NCBI RefSeq assembly: GCF_002205895.1
Contig: NZ_NJDE01000001.1
Span: forward strand, 186,001-250,000
Reading direction: 5' to 3'
Length of the DNA stretch: 64,000 nucleotides
Source of the DNA: Saccharibacillus sp. O23
GTDB taxonomy: Bacteria; Bacillota; Bacilli; Paenibacillales; Paenibacillaceae
In this document: positions 51,359 to 60,687 of the stretch, one piece after another
How the letters are laid out: every line of letters begins with the position of its first letter
Numbering within the stretch: the first letter of the stretch is position 1
Translations under genes and position numbers: made by a program
Notes under the pieces: model-generated
Database searches by the model: none
What the model was told of the DNA's origin: nothing
The model's input: only the letters and a program-made list of their open reading frames with translations

Positions 51359-52066
51359 ATGTACCGAAACAAAAGAGCCGGCAGCCGGACGGCTTTGGCC
51401 GCGCTCCTTATGCTCATGCTGATCCTGCTGTCAGCGTGCGGCAAAAGCGCTCCGCAGCCGGCTTCGACGGCCGGAACCGACACCCCGGCGTCCACGCAGG
51501 CCGAAACGCCGGCAGCGGCGGACACGACCGAAGCCGGAGACAAGAACCCGATCGTCACGATCGAAATGGACAACGGCGGCATCATCAAGCTGGAATTGTA
51601 TCCGGACGTCGCGCCGAATACGGTGAACAACTTCGTTTCGCTGGTCAAATCGGGATTCTACGACGGATTGACGTTCCACCGCATCGTGCCGGGATTCGTG
51701 ATTCAAGGCGGAGATCCGGACGGAACCGGAGCCGGCGGCCCGGGTTACGCGATCAAAGGCGAATTTACCGAAAACGGCGTCAACAACACGCTCAAGCATA
51801 CGACGGGCGTACTGTCGATGGCGCGGACGGGCGACCCGGATTCCGCGGGTTCGCAGTTCTTCATCATGCTGGCCGACCAGCCAAGCCTTGACGGCCAATA
51901 CGCGACGTTCGGCAAAGTGCTCGAAGGCATGGAGGTCGTGAACGCGATCGCCGCTCTGCCGACGGACGCGAACGGCAAGCCGGGTTCGAACGAAGGCGCC
52001 ACGATGAAGAAAGTAACCGTCGATACGCGCGGCGTCGAATATCCGGAACCGGAGAAGGTCCAATAA
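51359..52066 (+). CDS. Lipoprotein peptidyl-prolyl cis-trans isomerase, cyclophilin type
   Basis: 235 aa. Signal and lipobox [13 protein letters not shown] with lipidated Cys near 27, a Thr/Ala/Pro-rich linker, then a cyclophilin domain: [52 protein letters not shown] (catalytic FHRxxxxFxxQGG), [23 protein letters not shown] and [14 protein letters not shown]. It should catalyse proline isomerisation in proteins folding outside the membrane. AAGGGGG lies 8 nt before the ATG. The next gene starts directly at the stop. Confidence 0.93.
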   Translation: MYRNKRAGSRTALAALLMLMLILLSACGKSAPQPASTAGTDTPASTQAETPAAADTTEAGDKNPIVTIEMDNGGIIKLELYPDVAPNTVNNFVSLVKSGFYDGLTFHRIVPGFVIQGGDPDGTGAGGPGYAIKGEFTENGVNNTLKHTTGVLSMARTGDPDSAGSQFFIMLADQPSLDGQYATFGKVLEGMEVVNAIAALPTDANGKPGSNEGATMKKVTVDTRGVEYPEPEKVQ

Positions 52067-52351
52067 ATGACCGCCGAATTTCAATGCCGTCCCGATTGCG
52101 GGGCGTGCTGCACCGCCGTCTCGATCGCTTCGCCGATTCCGGGCATGCCGCAAGGCAAGCCCGCGGGCGTGCCCTGCGTGCAGCTCGACGAACGCAAGCG
52201 CTGCCGGTTGTTCGGCCGGCCCGAACGCCCGGCGGTCTGCGGCGGCCTGCCGCCTTCGCTCGAGATGTGCGGTTCGTCCGCCGAGGAAGCGTTCGCTTAT
52301 CTCGAATGGCTGGAACGCGAGACCGCTCCGAGTCCCGAAGCGAAGCGCTGA
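52067..52351 (+). CDS. Small YkgJ-type cysteine-cluster protein
   Basis: 94 aa. Cysteines in the YkgJ/zinc- or iron-cluster pattern: CRPDCGACC at the N-terminus, then C at PCVQL, C at KRCRLFG, C at AVCGG and MCGSS. The metal is probably zinc or an Fe-S cluster; function unknown. It starts at the base after the cyclophilin stop codon, so coupled translation is likely; GGAGAAGG lies upstream of the junction. Confidence 0.85.
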   Translation: MTAEFQCRPDCGACCTAVSIASPIPGMPQGKPAGVPCVQLDERKRCRLFGRPERPAVCGGLPPSLEMCGSSAEEAFAYLEWLERETAPSPEAKR

Positions 52352-52365
52352 ATCTTCGATTTCCG

Positions 52366-52399
52366 AACGCCGATCGCCTTGACGCGATCGGCGTTTTTT
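52366..52399 (+). terminator. Intrinsic terminator
   Basis: AACGCCGATCGC pairs with GCGATCGGCGTT, followed by TTTT. Confidence 0.92.
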
Positions 52400-52539
52400 C
52401 GGCTTTCGGCAGCCTGCTGTCCATGCGCTTCTTCGCCGCGGCGCGATTCGCGGCTTCCGCCGTTCTCCCTCCGCGCGTGATCAAGCAGGCAAAATGGGGT
52501 ATAGTTGAATCATGCAGCCAACCCGGAAAGGAGGCCTTT

Positions 52540-53310
52540 ATGCTTAACCGAAAAACCGTACGCCCCGCCGTTTCGCGCCTGCTTGTTTGGGTGCCGCTGA
52601 TCGCGCTCTGCCTGATGCTGAGCGCCTGCGCCAAAGGCGAATTGGACGTGAAGATCAAGACCGACGGCACGGCCGATATCGCCCTTAATGCTCTCGTCGA
52701 CGATTCCGCGCTCGACACGCTGCGCCAGAGCGACCTTCCGGAGAAGATCGCTTCCGGATTGCGCGATCAAGGCTTCGACGCCGAAGCGACCCGGGAAGGC
52801 GACCAATCGGGCATTCGCGCTTCCCGCAACGTCAAGCTGGATGCCGACCGCAAGATTCCCGATATCCCGGGCGTCACCGTCGAGAGCAGCGCGGACCCGG
52901 GTCTGTTCTTCACGAAGCGCAGCTTCGTCGTCACGGCCGATTCGCCCGATCTGATCCCGAACCAAAGCTCGTCGATCAGCGGCTACCTCGGTTCCCTCCT
53001 GCTCGGCGGCCTGGTCGAAAAAGAATTCGATTTCGACTTCAAATTAACGCTGCCGATCAAGCCCGGCGAGAACAACGCCGACGAAGTATCGGCCGACGGC
53101 CGAACATTGACTTGGCATCTGGCGGCGACCCGCGAGAATCGAATCGAACTGGCTCTGAACGTTCCGAATATCAGGAACATCGTCTACGCGGCTTCCGCCG
53201 TATTGCTCGCAGCGATCGCTTTGATCGTTTTCTTGATCCTGCGCCGCAAACGCAAAAAGAAAGCTTCCGAAAAAAAGGCTTCGGCGGAACTGCCGACGAA
53301 GCAAGCTTGA
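52540..53310 (+). CDS. LppM-like lipoprotein (DUF3153-like)
   Basis: 256 aa from ATG 52540, with AAAGGAGG 5 nt upstream; a long frame from 52084 runs over another gene and is rejected. Lipobox LMLSAC at about residues 27-32. The body (GELDVKIKTDGTADIALNALVDD ... FDFDFKLTLPIKPGENNADEV ... LTWHL) fits the LppM/DUF3153 lipoproteins, and a C-terminal membrane helix (YAASAVLLAAIALIVFLIL) with a basic tail is seen. Role unknown; probably at the outer face of the membrane. Confidence 0.82.
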   Translation: MLNRKTVRPAVSRLLVWVPLIALCLMLSACAKGELDVKIKTDGTADIALNALVDDSALDTLRQSDLPEKIASGLRDQGFDAEATREGDQSGIRASRNVKLDADRKIPDIPGVTVESSADPGLFFTKRSFVVTADSPDLIPNQSSSISGYLGSLLLGGLVEKEFDFDFKLTLPIKPGENNADEVSADGRTLTWHLAATRENRIELALNVPNIRNIVYAASAVLLAAIALIVFLILRRKRKKKASEKKASAELPTKQA

Positions 53311-53317
53311 GCGACCC

Positions 53318-53365
53318 GAAAAAGACCCCGATTTCCGCGTTCCGGCGGAATTCGAGGTCTTTTTT
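53318..53365. terminator. Intrinsic terminator
   Basis: AAAAAGACC with an inner TTCCGC/GCGGAA pairing and GGTCTTTTTT. Confidence 0.85.
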
Positions 53366-53461
53366 GCGATTTGAACCCAATACGGGCTAAGACTTTCTCC
53401 GACGGCACCCGTGCGTCTTCCGTTTCGCTTCAAGCTTCTCAAGCTTCAGACTTCGCAGACT

Positions 53462-54193
53462 TCAAGCTTTGCCCCCGATCTCCGGCATTCGCCGCCGCTC
53501 GACGCGCCCGCTTCCGCAGAAGTAGACGGCGTATTCCCCGCCCGTCAGGTCGACGAGCGCCAAAGCGCGCAGCTCCTCGATCCCGTAAGTATGCGAACCC
53601 AGATCGCAGTTCAACCGCGCGCCGTCGAAGCAGACGAATTCGCACGGCGTATGCCCGTGTACGACCGGACGGCCGCCTGTCGCTTCCAGAATCGTTCCCC
53701 GGTCATACGCATAGAATTCCCTTTCCGGCAGCCACAGAATATCCCGGCTTTGCTCGTGAAGCGGATCGCCCGGCACGAATCCCGCGTGCGTATAGACGAA
53801 CTCGTCGTCTTCGGCCACCATCGGCAGCGTCAACAGCCAATCCAGATGTTCGCGGCTCTCCGTCTCGTCTTCGAACGTGCGATCGAAACTCGCCAGCGCT
53901 TCCGCTCCTCCGTGCAGCAGCCACATGTTCGAGCGGTCTTCGAGATACCAGCGCAGCATCTCCTCGTGATTGCCCGTCACCACCGTAACCCGCTGCGGGT
54001 GCATCCGCTGAAGCGTCCGCAAATACCGCACCACCAGCGCGCTGTCCGGCCCTCGGTCGATCAGATCGCCGCCGACGATCAAGCGGTCCGTAAAAGCGTC
54101 GTAATCCATCTCGCGCAGCAGTTCGATCAATCCGCGGTATTCGCCGTGAATATCCGTTACGAACAGCTTGCGTCCTTCTGTTTTCTGAGACAT
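53462..54193 (-). CDS. Metallophosphoesterase (PrpE/serine-threonine phosphatase-like)
   Basis: About 243 aa. The calcineurin-type motifs are complete: DIHGEYRGL (metal-binding Asp/His), GGDLIDRGPDS, GNHEEML (catalytic GNHE), HAGF and GHTP near the C-terminus. Most likely a diadenosine-tetraphosphatase-like or Ser/Thr phosphatase related to B. subtilis PrpE. Neither ATG (54193, chosen; or 54217) has a good ribosome site, so the start is uncertain. It is divergent from the UbiA gene. Confidence 0.88.
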   Translation of the reverse strand: MSQKTEGRKLFVTDIHGEYRGLIELLREMDYDAFTDRLIVGGDLIDRGPDSALVVRYLRTLQRMHPQRVTVVTGNHEEMLRWYLEDRSNMWLLHGGAEALASFDRTFEDETESREHLDWLLTLPMVAEDDEFVYTHAGFVPGDPLHEQSRDILWLPEREFYAYDRGTILEATGGRPVVHGHTPCEFVCFDGARLNCDLGSHTYGIEELRALALVDLTGGEYAVYFCGSGRVERRRMPEIGGKA

Positions 54194-54318
54194 GGTCGAA
54201 TTCACATCCAATAACATGAGTTTATACCAGTATATCCGATCACCGGCCGTCCTGCTTCGAAGCGTGCCCGATGTTTGCCGTTCTCGCGGTAAGTTTAAGA
54301 TTAAGATATTAAAATTTT

Positions 54319-55290
54319 ATGCGAACGAAAACCAAATCGAAAGAAGGCGACGCTTTGTCCACCCTCATCCTGCGGCTCCGCGAGTTCGCCCGGGCTTCCC
54401 GCATGTTATTTCTGCCGATCATGCTCATCTGCGTCGCGCTCGGCACGCTTGCCGCTTACGTATGGAACGGCGAATTCCATCCGATCCTGTTCCTGCTGAC
54501 GCTGGTCGGCTCCTGCGCCGCCCATCTGTTCTCCACCATGTTCAACGACTTCTGGGACTATCTCAGCGGCGCGGACAAAGCGGCTTACGAACGCGAAGAC
54601 ACCGCTTCGACCGACTCGGGCGTCCTCACGCAAAAAATCTGGAGCCTGCCCGTCTTCCTGATCGTCACGCTGCTGATGGGCGGCATCGCGTGCCTATGCG
54701 GGCTGATCCTGCTGCTGACCAGCGGCTGGGGCGTCGTGCCTTTGTGCGTCATCGGCGGACTGCTGGCCTTTTTCTACGTCGCGCCTCCCGTTCGGTTCGG
54801 CTATTGGGGCAGAGGCACCAGCGAACTCGCGCACGTGATCTGCTTCGGCCTGCTGCCGGTCATGGGCGCTTATTATGTCCAGACCTCGCATTTCGACTGG
54901 CGGCTGCTGCCGCTGTCGCTGCCGATCGGGCTGTTGACGACGCTCGTGTTCTTCAATCATCATTTCCTGCACTGGCAGTCGGACGAATCGGCGGGCAAAC
55001 GTACGCTGGTGGTCTCGCTTGGCACGAATCGTTCGTTCCGTTTATCCCCGCTCCTGCTGCTGCTCGTCTGCTTAAGCGTGGTCGTTTGCGTGCTGACCGG
55101 CGCCCTGCCGGCTTATGCGCTGCTTGCTCTGATCACCGCTTGGCCGCTCGTTCGGATGTACCGCCAGATGCGCGGCGAGCGCAGCCTGCGGCAGCATCAG
55201 TCGCTCATGGCGATGTCCATGACCATGACGGTGCGCTGCGGAGCCATCCTGATCGCGGCGTTGGCCGTTCAAGGCTTGGCGGGAGCCTGA
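54319..55290 (+). CDS. UbiA-family prenyltransferase (MenA-like)
   Basis: 323 aa, with about eight or nine membrane helices. The first prenyl-diphosphate motif is NDFWDYLSGAD (76-86). The second is HWQSDESAGKRTL, where one of the usual Asp residues is replaced, so metal binding may be altered. It should join an isoprenoid chain to an aromatic acceptor in the membrane, as MenA does in menaquinone synthesis. ATG 54319 lacks a ribosome site; TTG 54355 has AAGAAGG 7 nt upstream and is a good alternative start. No other menaquinone genes are near. Confidence 0.85.
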   Translation: MRTKTKSKEGDALSTLILRLREFARASRMLFLPIMLICVALGTLAAYVWNGEFHPILFLLTLVGSCAAHLFSTMFNDFWDYLSGADKAAYEREDTASTDSGVLTQKIWSLPVFLIVTLLMGGIACLCGLILLLTSGWGVVPLCVIGGLLAFFYVAPPVRFGYWGRGTSELAHVICFGLLPVMGAYYVQTSHFDWRLLPLSLPIGLLTTLVFFNHHFLHWQSDESAGKRTLVVSLGTNRSFRLSPLLLLLVCLSVVVCVLTGALPAYALLALITAWPLVRMYRQMRGERSLRQHQSLMAMSMTMTVRCGAILIAALAVQGLAGA

Positions 55291-55344
55291 TGAAGACGGC
55301 CTCAGACCATCCTTCGCCGGACGTCCTAACCTTTTGCGCGCATG

Positions 55345-55370
55345 AAAAAAGCCGGCATGCGCCGGCTTAA
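55345..55370 (-). terminator. Intrinsic terminator of the RpiR gene
   Basis: Minus strand: GCCGGC-GCAT-GCCGGC followed by TTTTTT, overlapping the stop codon region of the RpiR gene. Confidence 0.85.
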
Positions 55371-56224
55371 TAATAGTCGCTCAGACGCGGACGGTTGGCG
55401 ATCAACCCTTCGCTGTCGAGCTTCTTTTTCAAATAGGTCTTGTCCGAAGAAATGAGCAGGCTGATCACGGCGTCCACCACGAACAAAAACGTAATATGGT
55501 TGGACATCATCGCGCTGCTGCTGACCGATTTCTTGTCCGGCACGATGACGCTGATCGCCGCCGATTCGGTCACCGGCGAAGAATGGTAGCAGGTGATGGC
55601 CGCCGTATGCGCGTGATTGGCGCGCGCGGTCCCGATCGCTTCGACGATCTCCACCGTCGTGCCCGAACGGGTAAACGCGATCACCGCGTCTTCTTCGGTA
55701 CACTGCGACGCCGCGATCTTCATCGCGCGGCTGTCGTTCGCCGCTTCGGCGTGGATGCCGAGCAGCAGCAGCCGGTTCTTGAGCGCCGTCGCCGCCAAGA
55801 ACGAATCGAAGATGCCGAAAATATGCACCCGCCGGGCGCTGCGCAGCAGTTCCGCCAACCGAAGCAGCTCGGCTTCTTCCACCATCGCCGACGTGCTCAC
55901 GATCAGTTCGTTGTAATCCAGCGCCAGGCCGTCGACCAAGTTGACTTCCCGGCGTTCTTTTTTGCGCGTCTGCATCTCCCGATAGAACGAGTCTTGGGCT
56001 ACGGCGATCTTGAAATCGTTAAACCCTTTGAACCCGATCTTTTTGCAAAAACGGTTGATGCTCGTCTCGGATACGCCGATCTCGTTCGCCAAAGCCGTGA
56101 TCGTGTGGCGAGTGATAAAATCGGAATGTTCGATAACGAAGTTGGCGATCTGGTTTTCGCCGTACGTGAATTTCTGCTGCTGCGACACGATCTTCGCGAT
56201 GACAGCCGGTACTTCTTGAGCCAT
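55367..56224 (-). CDS. MurR/RpiR-family transcriptional regulator
   Basis: 285 aa from ATG 56224 (AGGAGG 7 nt upstream); a longer upstream frame lacks a site. The N-terminal helix-turn-helix (FVIEHSDFITRHTITALANEIGVSETSINRFCKKIGFKGFNDF) and a C-terminal SIS sugar-phosphate domain (VHIFGIFDSFLAATALKNRLLLLG, AVIAFTRSGTTVEIVEAI) are clear. Such proteins sense a phosphorylated sugar or amino sugar. It is the last gene of a five-gene minus-strand operon, and divergent nanE/ROK kinase genes make ManNAc-6-P, GlcNAc-6-P or a related compound possible effectors. Confidence 0.9.
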   Translation of the reverse strand: MAQEVPAVIAKIVSQQQKFTYGENQIANFVIEHSDFITRHTITALANEIGVSETSINRFCKKIGFKGFNDFKIAVAQDSFYREMQTRKKERREVNLVDGLALDYNELIVSTSAMVEEAELLRLAELLRSARRVHIFGIFDSFLAATALKNRLLLLGIHAEAANDSRAMKIAASQCTEEDAVIAFTRSGTTVEIVEAIGTARANHAHTAAITCYHSSPVTESAAISVIVPDKKSVSSSAMMSNHITFLFVVDAVISLLISSDKTYLKKKLDSEGLIANRPRLSDYY

Positions 56225-56319
56225 GTTTTGTCCTCCTGCACAGCGCGAAGCGCCCGCTGCCTGCCGGTTTACGATCGGACCGGCCGCGAATCGCGCTTGC
56301 GACATCAACGATTGCCCCA

Positions 56320-57093
56320 TTATACCATATGCCGCCGTCCGCTGCCCGATGCCTCCCTGCATTTTTCCATTTCCTCGTCAAAAGCTTCTTTATTTAGTTC
56401 TCCGATATGCATCAAATACAAATAATCGAGCAGGTTCGGCAGATGCGTGAGCTTCAGCAGCCGCTTCGCGAACGCGTGGGCCGCGATCTCTCCGCATTGG
56501 CGTACCGACGCCCGGCGTTTCCACGGGCCGAAACGGATCTCGACAGGATCGAGCCGTTCGGCGGTAAAGACGCCGCGCGTATACTCCAGCCAGTGGTAAT
56601 ATTCGTGCGCCAGATGAATATCCGCCGCCGCTTCGGCCGTCAGTTCGCCGAACGTCCCGGGAAAAGCGGATGCCGCTTCGGCAAGCTGGCGCATCGATTC
56701 GCGGTACACGACGATGCGCGGCACTTTGCCCGTCCAATCGATCTGCGCCCGCAGCGCCGATCCGAACAAGCCGCCAGAAGCCCCGTCGAACCGCACGGCG
56801 ATGCCGGCGCGTTCCAGCAGTTCCCCGATCGCGAGCCGCTCCGCTGCTTCCGCCGCTTCGTACCCGTCGTTCAGCGAGCGCTCCGCATACCGGACGCGGC
56901 GTTCTTCGGGAATCCTCCGGTACATCGGATCGCGGCGCAGCTCCATCAAGCCGAGCGTCAGATCGGAATCTTCCCGGTTCGGCAGACTGTTCATGTTCAA
57001 TAAGCCGCGGCCTGTCCGTCCGCCTGCCGTATCTTCGAACGCGGTCGCCTGCCCGTACGGTTTCGTTTTCGACTCGTTTATCGCTTTGCCCAT
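56320..57093 (-). CDS. Putative zinc-dependent protease, HEYYH motif
   Basis: 257 aa, no signal peptide. HEYYH at 163-167 (IHLAHEYYHWLEY) is a zincin HExxH motif with its Glu/His ligands, and E202 in GEIAAHAFAKRL could be the third ligand, as in gluzincins; the pattern recalls ImmA/IrrE proteins but is not the same. The N-terminal part (AERLAIGELLERAGIAVRFDGASGG) precedes it. I do not recognise a named family. It lies between hyuA and the RpiR gene with short gaps, so it belongs to that operon; its role there is unknown. Confidence 0.7.
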   Translation of the reverse strand: MGKAINESKTKPYGQATAFEDTAGGRTGRGLLNMNSLPNREDSDLTLGLMELRRDPMYRRIPEERRVRYAERSLNDGYEAAEAAERLAIGELLERAGIAVRFDGASGGLFGSALRAQIDWTGKVPRIVVYRESMRQLAEAASAFPGTFGELTAEAAADIHLAHEYYHWLEYTRGVFTAERLDPVEIRFGPWKRRASVRQCGEIAAHAFAKRLLKLTHLPNLLDYLYLMHIGELNKEAFDEEMEKCREASGSGRRHMV

Positions 57094-57130
57094 CGCCGCG
57101 GCCTCCTTCGATCGTTCGGATGTCCGATAT

Positions 57131-59275
57131 TTAATGATAAGCGACCGCGATCCATTCTTCTTCGGCTTCGAGCCTTTCGGTCTCCAATTCGATCATCGAC
57201 ATCAGCTGTTCTTTGGTCTGCATGCCGGTGAGATCGAGCATCTTCTCGCGGTAGAACAAAAAGACTTTCGGGATCGTGGCGTTCGCGTCGGAATAGATGG
57301 TGCTGTCGTCGAGGAATTCGGCGAACATGCCGTCTTTTTCCTTCTTGCGGAACAGCCCGTACTGCGCGCTGCCCTGCTTGAAACGGACGACGCCTTCTCG
57401 GTCGAGCACGCTGACCGAAGTGCGGCGTTTCTTCAGCAGTCCGAAAAAGCTTTTGCGGACTTCTTCGGCCACGAATAAGTTCCATCTGCCGGTCCGCGCG
57501 TTCAGCTTGGTCTGCTCCGGCACGGCGTCCACGGACGCGGCGGCGATGCCGAGCATCTCCGCTTCGCTGAGTTCCGCCTGCGCCAAGTCTTTGGAACGCA
57601 GCTCCGTCGAACCGGTCGCGATCGCGCGCAGCACGTTTTTCTGCGCGTCGATCTCGATCGAGACCTCGACCGTTTCTTCGTTGGCTCCGGAACGCACGAT
57701 CTTGTCGAGAATATCGCCCCGAATCCGCTTGATGTCTTCTTCGGTGGGATTGATCACCGTGCGCTCGATCTGCTCTTTGACCATCGCGAGCGCGACCCCG
57801 ATCGTGGAGATGTACGGCGCGTTATCCGCGATTTTCCATTTCAAATTTTCTTTCTCCGCCATCGCCGGCACGAGCACCGAACCGCTGCCTCCGCCGCCGA
57901 CCAGCGTGATGAACGAGCGGTCCAGCTCGTAATCCGCGATCATCTCGTTGACCGTTTTCATCGTTTTGGCGATCGCCAGATCCAGTACCCGGCGCGCCGC
58001 TTCTTCTTGGCTTACGCCGAGATACGTCCCGAGCGCTTCCCAAGCCAGAGCCGCGCTTTCTCGGCCGGCATACGCGTAATCGCCTTCCGGCACGTAACCG
58101 AGCAGGTTCGCCGCGCCAGCGAGCGTATACGAATACGACGAGCCGTCCGGCATGACCGCGATCGCGTATTCCTGCGGGTCGCCCGGACGCGGGCTGACGA
58201 ACGAGACGGAAGCGCCGGCAAGCGCCGACGGTTCGGCGAAACATTCGTACGCCAGTCCGGCGATATGCGCGCTGCGCGGACCGACGTCCACGATCTCTTG
58301 GCCCTGCACGCGGATCATGCTGCCTCCGGCGATGCCGAGCGTGCGCACGTCGAGCGATTGCAGATATGTCCGGTGGCCGCCGACCTGCGCGTTCTGGATC
58401 ATGACTTTGCCGTTCTTGATCACCGAGATGTCGACGCTGGTTCCTCCGACTTCGAAAAAGATGCCGTCCGAGATCTTCTCGTACATCAGCGCTCCGGCGA
58501 CGCCGGCCGCAAGGCCCGACAGCATGGTCAAGATCGGGCGTTTGCGGACTTCTTCGATGCTCATCACGCCGCCGTCGCAGCGCATGATCATCAGCTGCGA
58601 CGCGATATTCGCGTCTTTGACCGACTTTTCCGTCATATTGGCCGTTTCCATCATCTTGGGAATCAAACTGGCATTGACGACGGCCGTGCGGGTACGCGTC
58701 TTGAGGCCGTAGAGCTGCGAGATCTCGTGTCCGCCCGTGGCGAACGCGCCTTTGCGGTTGGCCGCCTCGATTACCGCGAGTTCCGCCGTCGGATCGTCGA
58801 CGCCGTACGCTTCGGACGCGACGATCACTTCCGCTCCTTGCGACAGCAGCTCGTCCACGGCGCTTTCCGCGCGTTCGTTCGTCAGATTTTTCGAATCCAG
58901 ATACGTATGGCGGGTCTCCAACAGCTTGCCGGGCGCAAGTTCGATCTGCCCGGGATTGGATTCGCCGCGCGCGCCGAGTCCGTCCATGCCCGTGCCCATG
59001 CCGACGACGCCGACCGGCGCCACGTCGCCTTCCAGAAGCGCGTTGGTCGCCTGCGTCGTACCGTGGGCGATAAACGCCACGTCTTCTGGCGAAGCGCCGC
59101 ACTTCCGAAGCACCGCCTGCAAAATATCCACGATCCCGCGCGCCACGCCTTCTTCTTCGTGGTGGGTGGTCGGGATCTTCATCTGTTCCAAGATTTCGAA
59201 CGTTTCGTTATCGAGCACGACGGCATCGGTGAAGGTGCCGCCGACGTCGATGCCGACCCTGACTTTCCGGGACAT
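57131..59275 (-). CDS. Hydantoinase/5-oxoprolinase family protein (HyuA-like), without a HyuB partner
   Basis: 714 aa. N-terminal ATP-binding GIDVGGTFTDAVVL, AHGTTQATNALLEG, and the central MIMRCDGGVMSIEEV, FEVGGTSVDISVI and DVGPRSAHIAGLA motifs of the hydantoinase A/oxoprolinase family (Hsp70/actin-like fold). Members hydrolyse hydantoins, 5-oxoproline or related cyclic amides with ATP, or carboxylate acetone, usually with a HyuB subunit; no HyuB-like gene is seen here. It is 15 nt after the permease gene, so one transcript is very likely. Confidence 0.88.
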   Translation of the reverse strand: MSRKVRVGIDVGGTFTDAVVLDNETFEILEQMKIPTTHHEEEGVARGIVDILQAVLRKCGASPEDVAFIAHGTTQATNALLEGDVAPVGVVGMGTGMDGLGARGESNPGQIELAPGKLLETRHTYLDSKNLTNERAESAVDELLSQGAEVIVASEAYGVDDPTAELAVIEAANRKGAFATGGHEISQLYGLKTRTRTAVVNASLIPKMMETANMTEKSVKDANIASQLMIMRCDGGVMSIEEVRKRPILTMLSGLAAGVAGALMYEKISDGIFFEVGGTSVDISVIKNGKVMIQNAQVGGHRTYLQSLDVRTLGIAGGSMIRVQGQEIVDVGPRSAHIAGLAYECFAEPSALAGASVSFVSPRPGDPQEYAIAVMPDGSSYSYTLAGAANLLGYVPEGDYAYAGRESAALAWEALGTYLGVSQEEAARRVLDLAIAKTMKTVNEMIADYELDRSFITLVGGGGSGSVLVPAMAEKENLKWKIADNAPYISTIGVALAMVKEQIERTVINPTEEDIKRIRGDILDKIVRSGANEETVEVSIEIDAQKNVLRAIATGSTELRSKDLAQAELSEAEMLGIAAASVDAVPEQTKLNARTGRWNLFVAEEVRKSFFGLLKKRRTSVSVLDREGVVRFKQGSAQYGLFRKKEKDGMFAEFLDDSTIYSDANATIPKVFLFYREKMLDLTGMQTKEQLMSMIELETERLEAEEEWIAVAYH

Positions 59276-59290
59276 GAGGTCCCCTCCTTT

Positions 59291-60586
59291 CTAAAATACG
59301 ACGAACGCGCCCCACAGCATGGAGATCAGCACGGACGCCATCATCCACGGCAGCGTTTTGCGGAGAATGTCGTTGATATCGCTTTTGGTGAAATCGGCGA
59401 CCCAGACGTTATGCGAGTTGGTCGGATCGGATACGGCCTGCACGTTGCTGACGACCCGCAGCGCGAGCATCGCGGCGACCGGCGTCATGCCCGCGCCCAC
59501 GAACAAGGCGGCGATGCCGCTGCCGAGCCCCCAGACGTTGAGCGGTCCGCGGTAGATCGCGAGCGGCGACAAGATCGTGAAGAACAGGATGTAAGTCCAC
59601 GGGCTGCCCGGCAGCACGCTCTCGATCAGCGGAGAGATCACGGCGGTGACCTGCGGCGCCATGACCGAATTCAGCAGGATGCCGATGCCGATCATCAGAC
59701 CGAGCGCGCCGGCGACGTCTTGAATGCCTTCGACGAGCGCGCTGGACAGAATATGTACCGGACGTTTCGGCAGCGACAAGATCAACGTGGCGAGCGCTCC
59801 GATGATGACGGCGGGCACGATATCCATTTTGAAAATGAACACCATCAGCACCGGCACGATCGGACTGATCAGCGCGATCGTCGGCACTTTGCGCCCGTCG
59901 CCCGAAGCCGAGCCGTTCGGCATCGCCCAAGCCCGTCGTCCTTGTCCGCCGCGTTTGACATAGAACACGATCATCGCGATGCAGACGACGAACAGCGGCG
60001 CGGCCGCGATCAGCGTATAATCGGCGATCGTCGAGACCGGCAGTCCCAGCACGTCGACGTAGACGGCCCAAGTCGAGACGTTGAACAAAGCGCCGATGCC
60101 CACCGCCGACAGCACGACGATCGACGCGACGAACTGCGAGATGCCCGCGGTCAGCATGATCGGAATCACGATCGTACCGACCAGAATGACCATGCCGAGA
60201 CCGTTGGCCGCGGAGAAAATGATCGAAGCGGTAATAAAGAAAAGCAGCGCGATCAAGATCGGTTTGTCGCCGGCCAATTCGGCCGCTTTGCGGATAATCG
60301 CTTTGGTAATGCCGACTTTATTGAGAATCTGGCCGAACCAAGCGCCGAAGATCAGCCCGGCGATCGCCGTGGACAGCCGCATCGCGCCTTGAGCCAGCAC
60401 CGTGCCGCTGATCGTCGCGGCTTCCGGATCGGCCGAGGTCCACGGCACGCCCGCGATCAGCGCGAACAGGATCGCCATGCTCGGCAGCGCCAGAATGGTC
60501 GGCATTTTGCGCGCCATCATCAAGCCGACGAATATCACGAAGACCAGCAAAATCCCGATAGCCTGTACCCACATCCATGTCGTCAT
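59291..60586 (-). CDS. Multi-pass transporter of the GntP/CitM-like type
   Basis: 431 aa, about 11-12 membrane helices. Long hydrophobic segments include ALPSMAILFALIAGV, GLIFGAWFGQIL and AAMLALRVVSNVQAVSD, with a conserved NPS/ADPTNSHN-like loop near the C-terminus. This looks like a sodium- or proton-coupled organic-acid symporter, of the kind often found with hyuA genes. It is likely to import the substrate of the hydantoinase/FAD enzyme branch. Exact family not certain. Confidence 0.82.
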   Translation of the reverse strand: MTTWMWVQAIGILLVFVIFVGLMMARKMPTILALPSMAILFALIAGVPWTSADPEAATISGTVLAQGAMRLSTAIAGLIFGAWFGQILNKVGITKAIIRKAAELAGDKPILIALLFFITASIIFSAANGLGMVILVGTIVIPIMLTAGISQFVASIVVLSAVGIGALFNVSTWAVYVDVLGLPVSTIADYTLIAAAPLFVVCIAMIVFYVKRGGQGRRAWAMPNGSASGDGRKVPTIALISPIVPVLMVFIFKMDIVPAVIIGALATLILSLPKRPVHILSSALVEGIQDVAGALGLMIGIGILLNSVMAPQVTAVISPLIESVLPGSPWTYILFFTILSPLAIYRGPLNVWGLGSGIAALFVGAGMTPVAAMLALRVVSNVQAVSDPTNSHNVWVADFTKSDINDILRKTLPWMMASVLISMLWGAFVVF

Positions 60587-60687
60587 CGAATCGTTCCCCT
60601 TTTATGTTCAGGTAAACGGCCTGCCCGACGCGGCCGCCTTCCGAACCGCATATCTGGTCCGGCGAGCGGCCGCCGCGCCGCTTCGTT

